Assembly: GCA_026713745.1 (NCBI GenBank)
Contig: JAPONU010000031.1
Span: 1-13,518 of the forward strand
Direction of reading: 5' to 3'
From: a bacterium
GTDB taxonomy: Bacteria; Actinomycetota; Acidimicrobiia; Acidimicrobiales; CATQHL01
Length of the DNA: 13,518 nt
Shown here: positions 1-7,906 of the stretch, piece by piece
How positions within the stretch are numbered: position 1 is the first letter of the stretch
Layout: each line of letters opens with the position of its first letter
Program-made: the position numbers and the translations under genes
Notes under the pieces: generated by a model
What the model was told of the DNA's origin: nothing
Seen by the model: only the letters and a program-made list of their open reading frames with translations
Databases searched by the model: none

Positions 1-712
1 GAATCTCCGAGCGCATATACGCCTCGGCATAGTCGAGGATCTGATCGAAGGACTCGTTCAGCCCGTCGATGCCACGCTCGGCAATGAGGTCGCCGACGCG
101 GCGCTCCCCCACCCGCAGGGAGCCCAGCATGGCGTGCAGGTCACCCCAGGAGTTGGTCGGCGTGCGGTGGTTGGCCAGCATGATGCGCCAGACGTCGCGC
201 ACTGGCTCTCCCCGGTCGAAAAGCTTCGTGGGTGGGATGCGCAGGCCCTCCTGGAAGATGTCGGTCGCGGTGGCCGCGAACGATCCGGGGGCCATCCCGC
301 CGATCTCGGCGAGGTGTGCGATGTTGCCCACGAAGGCGGCCAGTTCCCCGTCGCGGTAGACGGGGGTCACCATCATGTGCTCGGGCAGGTGCGATCCGCC
401 CCGGTAGGGGTCGTTGTGGACGAAGACGTCACCGGGGGCGAAGTTCTCCGGGCCGACCTCGCGGATGATCCACGTGGCGGCGTACAGCGAGGCGCCCAGC
501 ATCGCCGGGTTGATCCCCGCCGTGGCCACCAGCCGACCCCGGCGGTCCAGGACAAGCGTGGAGAAGTCCAGGCCCTCGGAGAAGATCGGCGAGTAGGCCG
601 TGCGCATCATGGCGAAGGCCATCTCGTCGCAGATGTTCCGCACCCGCTTGTAGAGCAGGGTTAGGCCCACCCGGTCCAGCTCGGCGGGCGCCGGCGGGCT
701 CGCTGCGCTCAT
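1..712 (-). CDS. hyuB: Hydantoinase B / oxoprolinase family subunit (HyuB), 3' end cut by window edge
   Basis: Only the N-terminal 237 codons are present; the gene runs off the left edge (full family members are usually 500-600 residues). The product is the B subunit of an ATP-dependent cyclic-amide hydrolase (N-methylhydantoinase, 5-oxoprolinase, caprolactamase or acetone carboxylase alpha superfamily) and works as a cytoplasmic complex with HyuA. Visible family blocks are MAFAMMRTAYSPIFSEGLDFS (residues 31-51, split here as MAFAMMRTAY and SPIFSEGLDFS), VHNDPYRGGSHLPEH (98-112) and HLAEIGG (133-139). The ATG at 712 overlaps the hyuA TGA as ATGA, which fixes the start and implies coupled translation. 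The family is secure. The substrate is not, because these enzymes cannot be told apart by motif alone. Confidence 0.93.
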   Translation of the reverse strand, partial: MSAASPPAPAELDRVGLTLLYKRVRNICDEMAFAMMRTAYSPIFSEGLDFSTLVLDRRGRLVATAGINPAMLGASLYAATWIIREVGPENFAPGDVFVHNDPYRGGSHLPEHMMVTPVYRDGELAAFVGNIAHLAEIGGMAPGSFAATATDIFQEGLRIPPTKLFDRGEPVRDVWRIMLANHRTPTNSWGDLHAMLGSLRVGERRVGDLIAERGIDGLNESFDQILDYAEAYMRSEI

Positions 713-2829
713 GGGCGAGCCTCCTCGGCGTGGCCGTTTCGGGCGATGATCAGGCACTGGCTCTGGTGCACCACCGCGGTGAACCCCGGGGGAACCCAGG
801 TCGTGGAGTCGGCCTCCTCGATGACGGCAGGGCCGTCGAGCACCTCGCCGACGCCCAGTGCGTCACGCTTGACGATGCGGGCGTCTACCCAGCAGCCGGC
901 CGCGGCCAGGACACGGCGCGTCACGTGCGTCGACGATCCGCCCTGCCCCGAGTAGGGGCGGATGAGAAGGTCGGGCGCCGCCGAGAGCGCCGTGGCGCCC
1001 AGGTAGACCGACTGGATCGGCTGGTCGCGCATCTCGTAGCCGTAGGAGGCCATGTGGGTGGCGTGATAGCGGTCAGCGAGCTGGTCCACGAAGTCGGCGG
1101 CGTCAGGCAGGATGGCCACGGCCAGCTCGAAGCTCCGGTCAACGTGGCCGAAGTCGGTGCGGATCTCCTGCTCGAAGTTTTGCCCCACGTACCGGCAGGC
1201 CACGTACGTCGCCACCTCCACCGACGCCTCCCGGCGGCGCAGCTGCGAACGCAACTCTCCCGCGGTGTCGGTGGCCAGCCGGGCCAGCGCCGCGGGCAGA
1301 TCCTCGGACTCGACATGGTCGAGGCGACGCACGAGCGTGATGCGGCGATCAACCCTCTGGTCGGCAATCACCGTGCCGTAGGCGGAGACCAATCCCGGGT
1401 TCGGCGGGACGACAACCCGGTTCATCCCCATGCGGCGGGCGATCTCGGCGGCGTGCAGCGGACCGGCGCCGCCGTAGGCGACCAGGTCGAACTCCCGGTA
1501 GTCCAGGCCGCGGTCCACGGTCACCAACCGCATGGCGCCGTCCATGTTCTCGATGGAGACCGACACGACGGCATCCGCCGTGTCCTCGACGGTCAGGCCC
1601 AGCCGGTCGGCCAGCGGCCGGGTGGCCCGGCGCGCCCGGTCCACGTCGAGGCCCATCTCCCCGCCGAGGAAGTACGCCGGGTCAAGACGGCCCATGAGCA
1701 CGTTGGCGTCGGTGACGGTCGGCTGCTCGCCGCCGAGGCCGTAGCACGCAGGCCCCGGATCCGCGCCCGCGCTCTCCGGGCCGACCTTCAGAAGGCCGCC
1801 CGAATCGATGGACGCGATGGAGCCCCCGCCGGCGCCGATCGTGGTCACGTCCAGGATCGGCAGCGCCAGCGGAAGTCCGAACTCCACCTCGAACAGGCCC
1901 GAGAACTGCAACTCGCCGCCGGTGATGACACCCACGTCGGCGCTGGTCCCACCCATGTCCAGCGTCACCGCCTTGCCGGTGTCCACGGCGCGGGCGAAGT
2001 GCGCGCCGGCGATCATCCCGGCGGCGAGGCCCGACAGCACGATCTCCACCGGCCTGCCGGGGGCGTCGGGGATCGCCACCTGCCCGCCATTGGACCTCAG
2101 TAGGCCGTGCCAACCACCCACGCCCTTGTGGGCCAGCTCGGCGGCAAGGGATCCGGCGAAGTCGGCGACGATGGGCTTCACGTAGGCATCCACGACGGTC
2201 GTGTTGGAGCGCTCGTACTCGCGCCAGATGGGCGCCACCTCACTCGACAGCGAGACCGGCACTCCGGGCAGCGCCGCCGAGAGGGCCTCGGCCAGGGCCT
2301 GCTCGTGCGCCGGGTTCACGTAGGAGAAGAGGAGCGACACGGCCACCGCCGGCTTGGTGGCCTGCGCCGTGAGCCGGCGCACGCTCTCAGTGACCCGTGC
2401 CAGCTCCTCGCCGGTGATCGGCGTGCGGATCGACCCGTCGGCGAGGATCCTCTCGGCCACGCCAACGACCCGGTTGCGCGGCACGTACGGCTCGGCCTTA
2501 ACCCACTGCAGGTCGTACAGGCCCTGCCGGTCGATCCGCTGGATGTAGAGGATGTCCTCGAACCCCGCGGTCGTGACCAGCACGGTGGGAGCACCGCGCC
2601 GCTGGATCAGGGCATTGGTGGCGATGGTCGTGCCCAGGATGAAGGAGTCGACGTCGCCACCGGGCTCCACGCCCGACCGCTCGAACGCCTCGAAGGTCGC
2701 CCCGGCGGGATCGGCCGGCGTGGAGGCGACCTTCGCCAGGCGCACGTCGCCCCCCGGCCCGACGGCCACCAGGTCGGTGAACGTCCCACCCGTGTCGACG
2801 CCGAGGCGCCAGGAGCCCGTTGCGGTCAC
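709..2829 (-). CDS. hyuA: Hydantoinase A / oxoprolinase family subunit (HyuA)
   Basis: 706 residues, normal for the family. HyuA is the ATP-binding subunit that activates the substrate for ring opening (or carboxylation) together with HyuB. Diagnostic blocks are GVDTGGTFTDL (residues 10-20, phosphate-binding, actin-like fold), GTTIATNALIQRRG (66-79), DMGGTSADVG (291-300), GAGGGS (332-337), ESAGADPGPACYG (352-364) and a later YGGAGPLHA. The start is the GTG at 2829, because the family N-terminus begins a few residues later and the GTG overlaps the TGA of the ATPase gene (GTGA). The frame stays open far upstream through the ATPase gene, but that part reads as GC-rich shadow. Alternatives within the superfamily are N-methylhydantoinase, 5-oxoprolinase, caprolactamase alpha and acetone carboxylase beta. 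No third (gamma) carboxylase subunit is seen here, which mildly favours a hydrolase. Confidence 0.93.
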   Translation of the reverse strand: MTATGSWRLGVDTGGTFTDLVAVGPGGDVRLAKVASTPADPAGATFEAFERSGVEPGGDVDSFILGTTIATNALIQRRGAPTVLVTTAGFEDILYIQRIDRQGLYDLQWVKAEPYVPRNRVVGVAERILADGSIRTPITGEELARVTESVRRLTAQATKPAVAVSLLFSYVNPAHEQALAEALSAALPGVPVSLSSEVAPIWREYERSNTTVVDAYVKPIVADFAGSLAAELAHKGVGGWHGLLRSNGGQVAIPDAPGRPVEIVLSGLAAGMIAGAHFARAVDTGKAVTLDMGGTSADVGVITGGELQFSGLFEVEFGLPLALPILDVTTIGAGGGSIASIDSGGLLKVGPESAGADPGPACYGLGGEQPTVTDANVLMGRLDPAYFLGGEMGLDVDRARRATRPLADRLGLTVEDTADAVVSVSIENMDGAMRLVTVDRGLDYREFDLVAYGGAGPLHAAEIARRMGMNRVVVPPNPGLVSAYGTVIADQRVDRRITLVRRLDHVESEDLPAALARLATDTAGELRSQLRRREASVEVATYVACRYVGQNFEQEIRTDFGHVDRSFELAVAILPDAADFVDQLADRYHATHMASYGYEMRDQPIQSVYLGATALSAAPDLLIRPYSGQGGSSTHVTRRVLAAAGCWVDARIVKRDALGVGEVLDGPAVIEEADSTTWVPPGFTAVVHQSQCLIIARNGHAEEARP

Positions 2830-4376
2830 GCACGCCCCCGCGAGGCGTCCACCCCGCCAGGGCGCTCGAGCGCCGAGGCCGCCCCACCGCTCTTCTGAGC
2901 CACGGCCTCGGCGAGCGACCCGATGTCGCCGTGATCGGTCACGTTCAACTCTCCGGTGACCCTGCCGCGCGCCATCACCACAGCCCGGTCCGCCAACTCG
3001 AATACCTCCGGGATCTCCGTGCAGTAGGCCACGACGGACCCGCCGTGCTCGGTGAACGTGCGCAGGATACGGTAGATCTCCACCTTGCTTCCCACGTCCA
3101 CGCCGCGCGTCGGTTCTTCGAGGAGGAGAACGTCCGGACGCTCGGCGAGTGCCGAGGCGATGGCGACCTTCTGCTGGTTCCCGCCACTCAGGTCGCCGAT
3201 CGGCTGCGCCACCGAGGCGGCCCGCACGCGGAACTCCTGCATGTACCGCTCTCCCAGACGCGCCATCGTCCGACGTTTCAGCAGGCCCCCGGCGCCGGCG
3301 ATGCGCCCCCGGCCGAGACGGGCCACCAGAGAGCGGCCGACATCGAAATCGCCGAAGAGACTCTCCCCCCGATCCGCGGGGAGGTAGCTGGTGGGTTGCG
3401 GGGGCCGCCGGGGCAGGGACGTCTCGCCGGTTGCCTCCTCGAGCCCCGCCAGGGACCGCACGAACTCCCGTCCCCCTGATCCCTCGACCCCCACCACGGC
3501 AACGATCTCCCGCGCGCGCACCGCCAGTTCCTCGACCTCGAAGGATCCGCCGCTGTGGCGCCACGCCCTGACGGTCAGGGCGGATCCGTCCTGCAGAATC
3601 CCCGTCCCTGGTCGTCGCGAGACCGATCCCGGCGCCTGCACCGCCTCTCCCATCACCATCTCGCGGGCAAGCCGCTCCTCGGTGAGAGCCTCCCCGGTCA
3701 GATCGGCACCGACCCGCCCGTCGCGCACCACGATGACGCGGTCGGCCACGTGGGCGAGTTCGTTCAGCCGGTGCGAGACCAGGATCACGATGTTCCCCGC
3801 GTCGCTCAGCGCCCGCATCCGGGCGAACAACTCGGCCGACTCCTCTTCGGTCAGCGCCGAGTTGGGCTCGTCGAACAGGAAGATCTGCGCATCGGTGGCG
3901 TGGGCCAGGGCGCGGGCGATCTCCGTGAGTTGCCGCACGACGAGGGAACACTCCCCCAGTTCCCGGTCGGCGTCGTGGGTGATCCCGAGGCTGCGCAGGA
4001 TGTCGTAGTGGGCCGGTCCGGGAACGGGACGGCGTGCCAGACCGTTCCCCCTCCCGCCCACGAGCAGGTTCTCCGCCACGGTGAGGTCGGGGAACAGCAT
4101 GGCCTCCTGATGGACCACCGGCACTCGTGCCTCCGAGCGCGCCGGGGACCACGGGGCGCCGTTGAGCACCATCTCCCCCGAGTCGGGCTCCTCCTCGCCG
4201 GAGATCATCCGCACCAGCGTGCTCTTGCCCGCCCCGTTCGGCCCGGCCACCCCCAGGAACTCCCCTCCGGTGATGTCGAGCGTCACGCCGGCGAGCGCCT
4301 GCGTGTGACCGTAGGCCTTCTGCAGGTCGCGCACCGTGAGGCGCAGCGCGGACTCGGGTCGTGCCGCCGCGGTCAT
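2826..4376 (-). CDS. ABC transporter ATP-binding protein, RbsA/MglA-type tandem ATPase
   Basis: 516 residues with two fused nucleotide-binding domains, the usual length for sugar and nucleoside-type importers (CUT2 family). Domain 1 has Walker A GPNGAGKST (45-53), Walker B IFLFDE (165-170), SH switch at 201-202 and a degenerate signature CSLVVRQ (143-149) in place of LSxGQQQ. Domain 2 has the degenerate Walker A typical of this family, GVEGSGGRE (296-304), a perfect signature LSGGNQQK (396-403) and LLLEEPTRGVDVG (417-429), where Glu replaces the usual Walker B Asp. It powers the RbsC-like permease next to it. The ATG at 4376 overlaps the permease stop (ATGA), and its own TGA overlaps the hyuA GTG. 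Signature 1 is more eroded than usual, so one composite ATP site may be weak, as in other asymmetric ABC proteins. Confidence 0.95.
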   Translation of the reverse strand: MTAAARPESALRLTVRDLQKAYGHTQALAGVTLDITGGEFLGVAGPNGAGKSTLVRMISGEEEPDSGEMVLNGAPWSPARSEARVPVVHQEAMLFPDLTVAENLLVGGRGNGLARRPVPGPAHYDILRSLGITHDADRELGECSLVVRQLTEIARALAHATDAQIFLFDEPNSALTEEESAELFARMRALSDAGNIVILVSHRLNELAHVADRVIVVRDGRVGADLTGEALTEERLAREMVMGEAVQAPGSVSRRPGTGILQDGSALTVRAWRHSGGSFEVEELAVRAREIVAVVGVEGSGGREFVRSLAGLEEATGETSLPRRPPQPTSYLPADRGESLFGDFDVGRSLVARLGRGRIAGAGGLLKRRTMARLGERYMQEFRVRAASVAQPIGDLSGGNQQKVAIASALAERPDVLLLEEPTRGVDVGSKVEIYRILRTFTEHGGSVVAYCTEIPEVFELADRAVVMARGRVTGELNVTDHGDIGSLAEAVAQKSGGAASALERPGGVDASRGRA

Positions 4377-5425
4377 GGCGCCTGACCGGGCCGGGCTCGC
4401 TTCCGGTAAGTGAAGCGGTCGAGCATCACCGCGCCGATCGTGGCGGTGCCGATGAAGATGGACTTGGCGAAGGCGCCCACGCCGATGATCGACAGCCCGT
4501 TGCTGAGGACCGACAGCAGCAGCGCTCCCACGATCGTCCCGATGATCGTGGCCCTGCCCCCGGTGAGGGTGGCCCCGCCCACGATGACCGCAGCGAACAC
4601 CGGGAAGAGAAGGGAGCGCCCGGCGCTGGGATCAGTCGAGCCGAGGAACGAGAAGTCCAGCATGCCGGCCGCGGCGGCCATCGCGCCACCCAGCATGAAG
4701 ACGATGAACTTGTGCCGCGTGATCGAGAGCCGGGCGGCCCGGGCGGCGGGGGTGTTGCTGCCGATGGCGGCCAGCCGGAAGCCGAACAGGGTCCGGTGCA
4801 GGAGCACCCAGAAGAGGATCGCGAGCCCGAGGAGCCACACCACCTGGACGGGAATGTCCAGCGGGAGTTTGGTCGCGCCCAGGGCCCGGAAGATGTCCCA
4901 CTCCCCCGCCGGTACCGGCGGCTCGGCGTACTTCGGATTGATGCCGCGCGCCCCGGAGATGAGCAGGGTCATCCCTTCCACGGCGTTCAACATGCCCAGG
5001 GTGACGATGAACGACGGGATGCCCGCCCAGGTCGTGAGGGCGGCGTTCAGGAAACCGACGAAGACGCCCGCGCCGAGCCCGATGAGGAGGGCGGGAACGA
5101 CGTGCACACCGTCGATCCAGACCGTTCCGGCAAGCATGGCGGTGAAGCCGTAGATCGCTCCGATCGAGAGATCCAACTCTCCCACGATGATCACGAGCGT
5201 GAGCCCGAGCGCCAGGAGTCCCAGCGAACTCATCGCCCGCACCATGCCGAGCATGTTGCGCACGGTGAGGAAGTTGGGGTTGACGATGGAGAAACTCATC
5301 CCCACTAGGAAGATGGCGATGAGGAGGCCGATGACGCGCGGGTTCCTCACGGCGAACGCCGGTCGCCTTCTCGCCCCGGTGTCGGGCGGGAAGGTGGCGC
5401 CCTCGTCCGGCTGCCGGCCGTTCAT
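4373..5425 (-). CDS. ABC transporter permease, RbsC family
   Basis: 350 residues from the ATG at 5425. It is an integral membrane protein with about eight to ten hydrophobic segments, starting at VIGLLIAIFLVGMSFSIV (31-48). The family loop GELDLSIG (82-89, usual form GGIDLSVG) and the late block VIVGGATLTGGRATIIGTIVGALLL are typical of ribose/xylose/galactose-type permeases, which work as homodimers with one tandem ATPase. A longer frame begins with TTG at 5449, but that codon is preceded by a C-rich stretch without a ribosome binding site. The ATG at 5425 has GAGG four bases upstream and leaves a typical polar N-terminal tail. It lies between the intercistronic hairpin and the ATPase gene, which it overlaps by 4 bases. 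The substrate is unknown. Its position next to hyuAB suggests a cyclic amide or related small molecule rather than a sugar. Confidence 0.94.
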   Translation of the reverse strand: MNGRQPDEGATFPPDTGARRRPAFAVRNPRVIGLLIAIFLVGMSFSIVNPNFLTVRNMLGMVRAMSSLGLLALGLTLVIIVGELDLSIGAIYGFTAMLAGTVWIDGVHVVPALLIGLGAGVFVGFLNAALTTWAGIPSFIVTLGMLNAVEGMTLLISGARGINPKYAEPPVPAGEWDIFRALGATKLPLDIPVQVVWLLGLAILFWVLLHRTLFGFRLAAIGSNTPAARAARLSITRHKFIVFMLGGAMAAAAGMLDFSFLGSTDPSAGRSLLFPVFAAVIVGGATLTGGRATIIGTIVGALLLSVLSNGLSIIGVGAFAKSIFIGTATIGAVMLDRFTYRKRARPGQAP

Positions 5426-5495
5426 GCCGCCTCGTTCAGATGCCGGCAAGGGGGGCGGCGACGCGCGGCGCTACCACGACCCTCTCTCCACCGAC

Positions 5496-5530
5496 GAGGG
5501 GCACCGACGCCAAGCGCACCGGCGCCCCTC
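5496..5530 (-). promoter_or_regulatory. Strong intercistronic hairpin between binding-protein and permease genes
   Basis: On the minus-strand transcript, the 15-base arm GAGGGGCGCCGGTGC pairs with GCGTCGGTGCCCCTC around a 5-base loop GCTTG, a 15-bp stem with three G-U pairs. On the plus strand those three pairs become A-C mismatches, so the structure belongs to the minus transcript. It lies 25 bases after the binding-protein stop and about 70 bases before the permease ATG. No T-run follows, so it is not a classic intrinsic terminator. By analogy with the malE-malF type of spacer, it probably protects the upstream message from 3' decay or causes partial termination, giving excess binding protein. 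Confidence 0.75.
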
Positions 5531-5555
5531 TTCGGCAAACGTCGGTGGGTGCGCT

Positions 5556-6773
5556 CTACTGGTTCTCAGGCTGGCTCCAGTCGACCGAGTCGACGTTGTC
5601 CTGTGTGGCCGCAAGCGGATCCAGGATCACGTGACCCGTCTCGAACTCCCCCTTGAACAGGAAGTCACCGCAAGCATTGGCTCCGTTGTACGCCTGGTTC
5701 GAGAAGCCCTGGACCATCGTCACGACGACGACGCCATCGCTGATGAAGTCCGCGATAGCCGGGTTCATGTTGAACCCCGAGGTGTACATGTCGCCCGTGA
5801 GACCCTGGTCGGCGATGACCTTCGCCACGAACTCCACGCCCTGGTCGGTGTGGAAGATGATGTCCACGTCCGGGTGGCCCAGAATCCACGCCTCCGACGC
5901 GGCGTACTGCTGCGGCGGATCCCAGCCCTGTGACTCGATGTCGGTGTTGGGTCCGTTCACGAACTCGAGGTCGGGCAGAACCGCCGAAATCCCCGCCATG
6001 AAGCCGTTCATCCGGTTCTGAGCCCAGGGGCCTTCGACCGACCCTGTGAGCAGTCCGGCCTTCTCGAGCGCTATGCCGTTGTCGACAGCCCATTCGCCGG
6101 TGAGCGTCCCGGCCAGCGTGCCCGCCGAGAGTTCGTCGAGCGCGAAGAACGCGAAACGCTTGGAGTCCGGGCTGTCGGCGTTGACGCCGAAGGTGGGAAT
6201 GCCGGCGTCCACGGCCTTGGCGATGATGTCCACGTAGGGACCGGGCTCGTGCGCCTCAAAAGCCAGGCAGTCGATCTGACCGGCGTCGATGAGCGAGTCG
6301 ATCTCCGCCACCTGCGCGGGAATGTCCGTCTGGAGCGGTCCGATCGTCCGCGCACTGATGTCCACGCCGTGCTCTGCGGAGATCTCGCCGGAGCCACGGC
6401 TCCATCCTTCGTCCATGGCCGCACCGAAAATGGGGATGGCCGTCCCCTCGATGGAGAGAACGAAGTTGAACTCGCCGTTGTTGGCGATCTTGTCGGCGAT
6501 GCTGTCGGCAAGGGTGAAGGTGCCCCACGGCAACTCGGCGGTGTGCGGCGGACCAGAGGGCATCTCGTCCGCCGGCTCCGGCGGCGGCGGTGGCTCATCG
6601 GCCGGCGGCGGGGGCGGTGGCTCATCGGCCGGCGGCGGAGGCGCCGGTGCCTCCGGCTGCGGCGCGGCGGGCGGCGGAGCGGCCTCCTCGTCGTCGCCGC
6701 AAGCGGCGGCCACGAGAGCGAGCGCGCTCAGGACCGCAATCGCGGTCAACGATCTGACGTGTCTGGTTTTCAT
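5556..6773 (-). CDS. ABC transporter substrate-binding lipoprotein (Peripla_BP_4 / RbsB-like)
   Basis: 405 residues from the ATG at 6773, which has a GGGGGG Shine-Dalgarno run seven bases... upstream of it, spaced by AAACC. The frame extends 29 codons further up, but the signal peptide fixes this start: MKTRHVR, a hydrophobic core at 8-23, and a lipobox VAAAC with the lipidated Cys at 25. A Pro/Ala/Asp/Glu linker follows (31-70), then a periplasmic-binding fold with blocks such as FNFVLSIEGTAIPIFGAAMDEGW, IDCLAFEAHEP and IPTFGVNAD of the sugar-type (PF13407-like) class. It should sit on the outer face of the membrane and deliver ligand to the RbsC-like permease. It is the first gene of the transport and hyuAB operon, 225 bases from the SDR stop. 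Ligand identity cannot be read; acidic and aromatic residues line the likely pocket but are not diagnostic. Confidence 0.93.
   Translation of the reverse strand: MKTRHVRSLTAIAVLSALALVAAACGDDEEAAPPPAAPQPEAPAPPPPADEPPPPPPADEPPPPPEPADEMPSGPPHTAELPWGTFTLADSIADKIANNGEFNFVLSIEGTAIPIFGAAMDEGWSRGSGEISAEHGVDISARTIGPLQTDIPAQVAEIDSLIDAGQIDCLAFEAHEPGPYVDIIAKAVDAGIPTFGVNADSPDSKRFAFFALDELSAGTLAGTLTGEWAVDNGIALEKAGLLTGSVEGPWAQNRMNGFMAGISAVLPDLEFVNGPNTDIESQGWDPPQQYAASEAWILGHPDVDIIFHTDQGVEFVAKVIADQGLTGDMYTSGFNMNPAIADFISDGVVVVTMVQGFSNQAYNGANACGDFLFKGEFETGHVILDPLAATQDNVDSVDWSQPENQ
6589..6642 (-). repeat. Tandem 27-bp repeat encoding the Pro-rich linker
   Basis: Two 27-base units (6589-6615 and 6616-6642) differ at one base. 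A more degenerate third copy lies at about 6562-6588. They encode repeats of PPPPPADE-like peptide in the lipoprotein linker (residues about 44-70). In-frame nine-codon units allow copy-number change without a frameshift, so linker length may vary between strains. Confidence 0.85.
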
Positions 6774-6810
6774 GGTTTCCCCCCAATTGTCTCTGCGCCT
6801 CGGCGTGACA

Positions 6811-6829
6811 TTCACCAACGTAAGGTGAA
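6811..6829. promoter_or_regulatory. Inverted repeat in the leader of the transport operon
   Basis: Arms TTCACC and GGTGAA are separated by 7 bases, about 40 bases upstream of the binding-protein ATG. It could be an operator or a small leader hairpin. No convincing -35/-10 pair could be assigned in this AT-richer stretch, so the role is an inference. Confidence 0.4.
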
Positions 6830-6864
6830 ATAGTTCTCTCCGTCGAGGCCCCAATGGCAAGCTA

Positions 6865-6897
6865 ACACCGTCCTCCGACCTGCGCCGGAGTCGGTGT
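6865..6897. promoter_or_regulatory. Imperfect inverted repeat upstream of the transport operon
   Basis: Outer arms ACACCG/CGGTGT and inner arms CTCCG/CGGAG flank an 8-base centre, with one or two unpaired bases between the paired blocks. It lies between the SDR stop (6999) and the binding-protein start (6773). It may be an operator for the transport operon or a terminator-like hairpin after the SDR gene. No T-run follows on the minus strand, which weakens the terminator reading. Confidence 0.4.
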
Positions 6898-6923
6898 CAA
6901 GTCGCGCGCCATGCAGAATGAAT

Positions 6924-6948
6924 GCGGTTCAGAACGAGGCGGTTCAGA
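6924..6948. repeat. Direct repeat GCGGTTCAGA, 15-base period
   Basis: Two identical 10-base copies (6924-6933 and 6939-6948) are separated by ACGAG, with a weaker GCGGTCCGG at 6955. The 15-base spacing is not a whole helical turn multiple of 10.5, so cooperative binding on one face is not obvious. The position in the gap between the SDR and binding-protein genes is the only hint of a regulatory role. Confidence 0.4.
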
Positions 6949-6998
6949 GATGGGGCGGTCCGGGGTGCGGACGCCCGGGCCGTGGGTTACCCGTCGAT

Positions 6999-7766
6999 CT
7001 AGCGCGGGATCGCCGCCACGCAAGCCAGCCCGCCATCCACCGACAGGATGGTGCCGCTGACGAACGAGGCATCGTCCGAGCACAGGAACGACACCGTCGC
7101 GGCCACCTCCTCCGGGGTGCCCACCCTCCCGAGCGGGTGCGCCTTGCCGAGGGCCTCCTGGCGGGCCGGGGGATGCGACGTCTCGAACATGTCGGTGCGG
7201 ATGTAGCCCGGCGCGATGGCGTTGACCCGTATCCCCGCCGGGCCAAGCTCCACGGCGAGGCCCCGGGTGAGGAGGTTCACCGCCCCCTTGGAGGCCAGAT
7301 AGCTCACGATGGTGGGTGCCACGACCAGCGACATGACCGAGCTGACGTTCACGACCGACGCACCGCCGGGTGCGGCCGCCCGCAGCGCCGGTTCGAGGGC
7401 GCGCACCAACTCGAACGTGGCGCGCACGTTGATCTCCATAACGTCGTCCCAGTCGGCACCGTCGAAGTCAGCTACAGCGCCGATGCGTACGATGCCCGCG
7501 TTGTTCACGAGCGCGTGAACGGCCGGATGATCATCCACTAAGCGCTTGCAGACGGCCGCCAGTTGCTCACGATCGGTGAGGTCGCACACGACGACCTCCG
7601 CCTCCCCGCCCCCGGCACGAATCTCGTCGCTGATCCCGGTAAGCAGATCCTCCCTGGTCGCAAGCAGCGATACACCGAACCCGTCCGCTGCCAAGCGGCG
7701 CGCAATGGCGGCGCCGATCCCCCGGCTCGCCCCGGTGACGACTGCCCAGCGTTGCCCGTCCTGCAC
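6999..7766 (-). CDS. SDR-family NAD(P)-dependent oxidoreductase
   Basis: 255 residues, standard for a classical short-chain dehydrogenase/reductase. Seen motifs are TGASRGIG (11-18, cofactor glycine motif), NNAG (88-91), catalytic Asn113, Ser143, Tyr156 and Lys160 (YLASK), and the C-terminal Rossmann blocks PGYIRTDM (186-193) and SGTILSVDGG (237-246). Arg15 and Arg38 near the cofactor pocket suggest NADP(H) preference, by family knowledge. The start is the GTG at 7766, preceded by a strong purine-rich binding site (GGGGGAGGGG). The open frame continues 491 codons further upstream but only as antisense of the regulator. The substrate is unknown; FabG-like and sugar-alcohol-type SDRs share all these motifs. 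It is divergent from the ScfR-like regulator and co-directional with the transport operon. Confidence 0.93.
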   Translation of the reverse strand: MQDGQRWAVVTGASRGIGAAIARRLAADGFGVSLLATREDLLTGISDEIRAGGGEAEVVVCDLTDREQLAAVCKRLVDDHPAVHALVNNAGIVRIGAVADFDGADWDDVMEINVRATFELVRALEPALRAAAPGGASVVNVSSVMSLVVAPTIVSYLASKGAVNLLTRGLAVELGPAGIRVNAIAPGYIRTDMFETSHPPARQEALGKAHPLGRVGTPEEVAATVSFLCSDDASFVSGTILSVDGGLACVAAIPR

Positions 7767-7803
7767 CGATCCCCTCCCCCGCTTCGACACCGCGTGCGGA
7801 CGG

Positions 7804-7829
7804 ATCGTAGTCGTCGCGGGGCGCCCCGC
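7804..7829 (-). promoter_or_regulatory. Candidate SDR promoter -10 box and adjacent 14-bp palindrome
   Basis: On the minus strand TACGAT (7809-7804) fits the actinobacterial TANNNT -10 box, about 38 bases before the GTG. Just upstream of it lies GCGGGGCGCCCCGC (7816-7829), a perfect 14-base palindrome that would sit in the -10/-35 spacer. No good -35 hexamer is seen. In GC-rich DNA such palindromes arise by chance more often than usual, so confidence is modest. Confidence 0.35.
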
Positions 7830-7906
7830 CGGATTCAGCCGGAGGAGCGCCGCCCGCCGCCCGCCGGCGGCGACGAGGAGACAATGTGCTGCGCGTCCTG
7901 TGGAAA

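Noticed and set aside
730..2103. 457-codon plus-strand frame opposite hyuA
   Set aside because: It is His/Arg/Val/Gly-rich without domains, and hyuA on the minus strand is unambiguous.
2830..4152. Upstream extension of the hyuA frame by 441 codons
   Set aside because: The translation is Arg/Gly/Pro-rich shadow of the ATPase gene on the same strand in another frame. HyuA family sequence starts only after the GTG at 2829.
5426..5449. TTG start giving an eight-residue longer permease
   Set aside because: A C-rich stretch lies upstream with no ribosome site, while the ATG at 5425 has a nearby GAGG.
5496..5530. Reading the intercistronic hairpin as an intrinsic terminator
   Set aside because: No T-run follows it on the minus strand, and the downstream genes clearly belong to the same operon.
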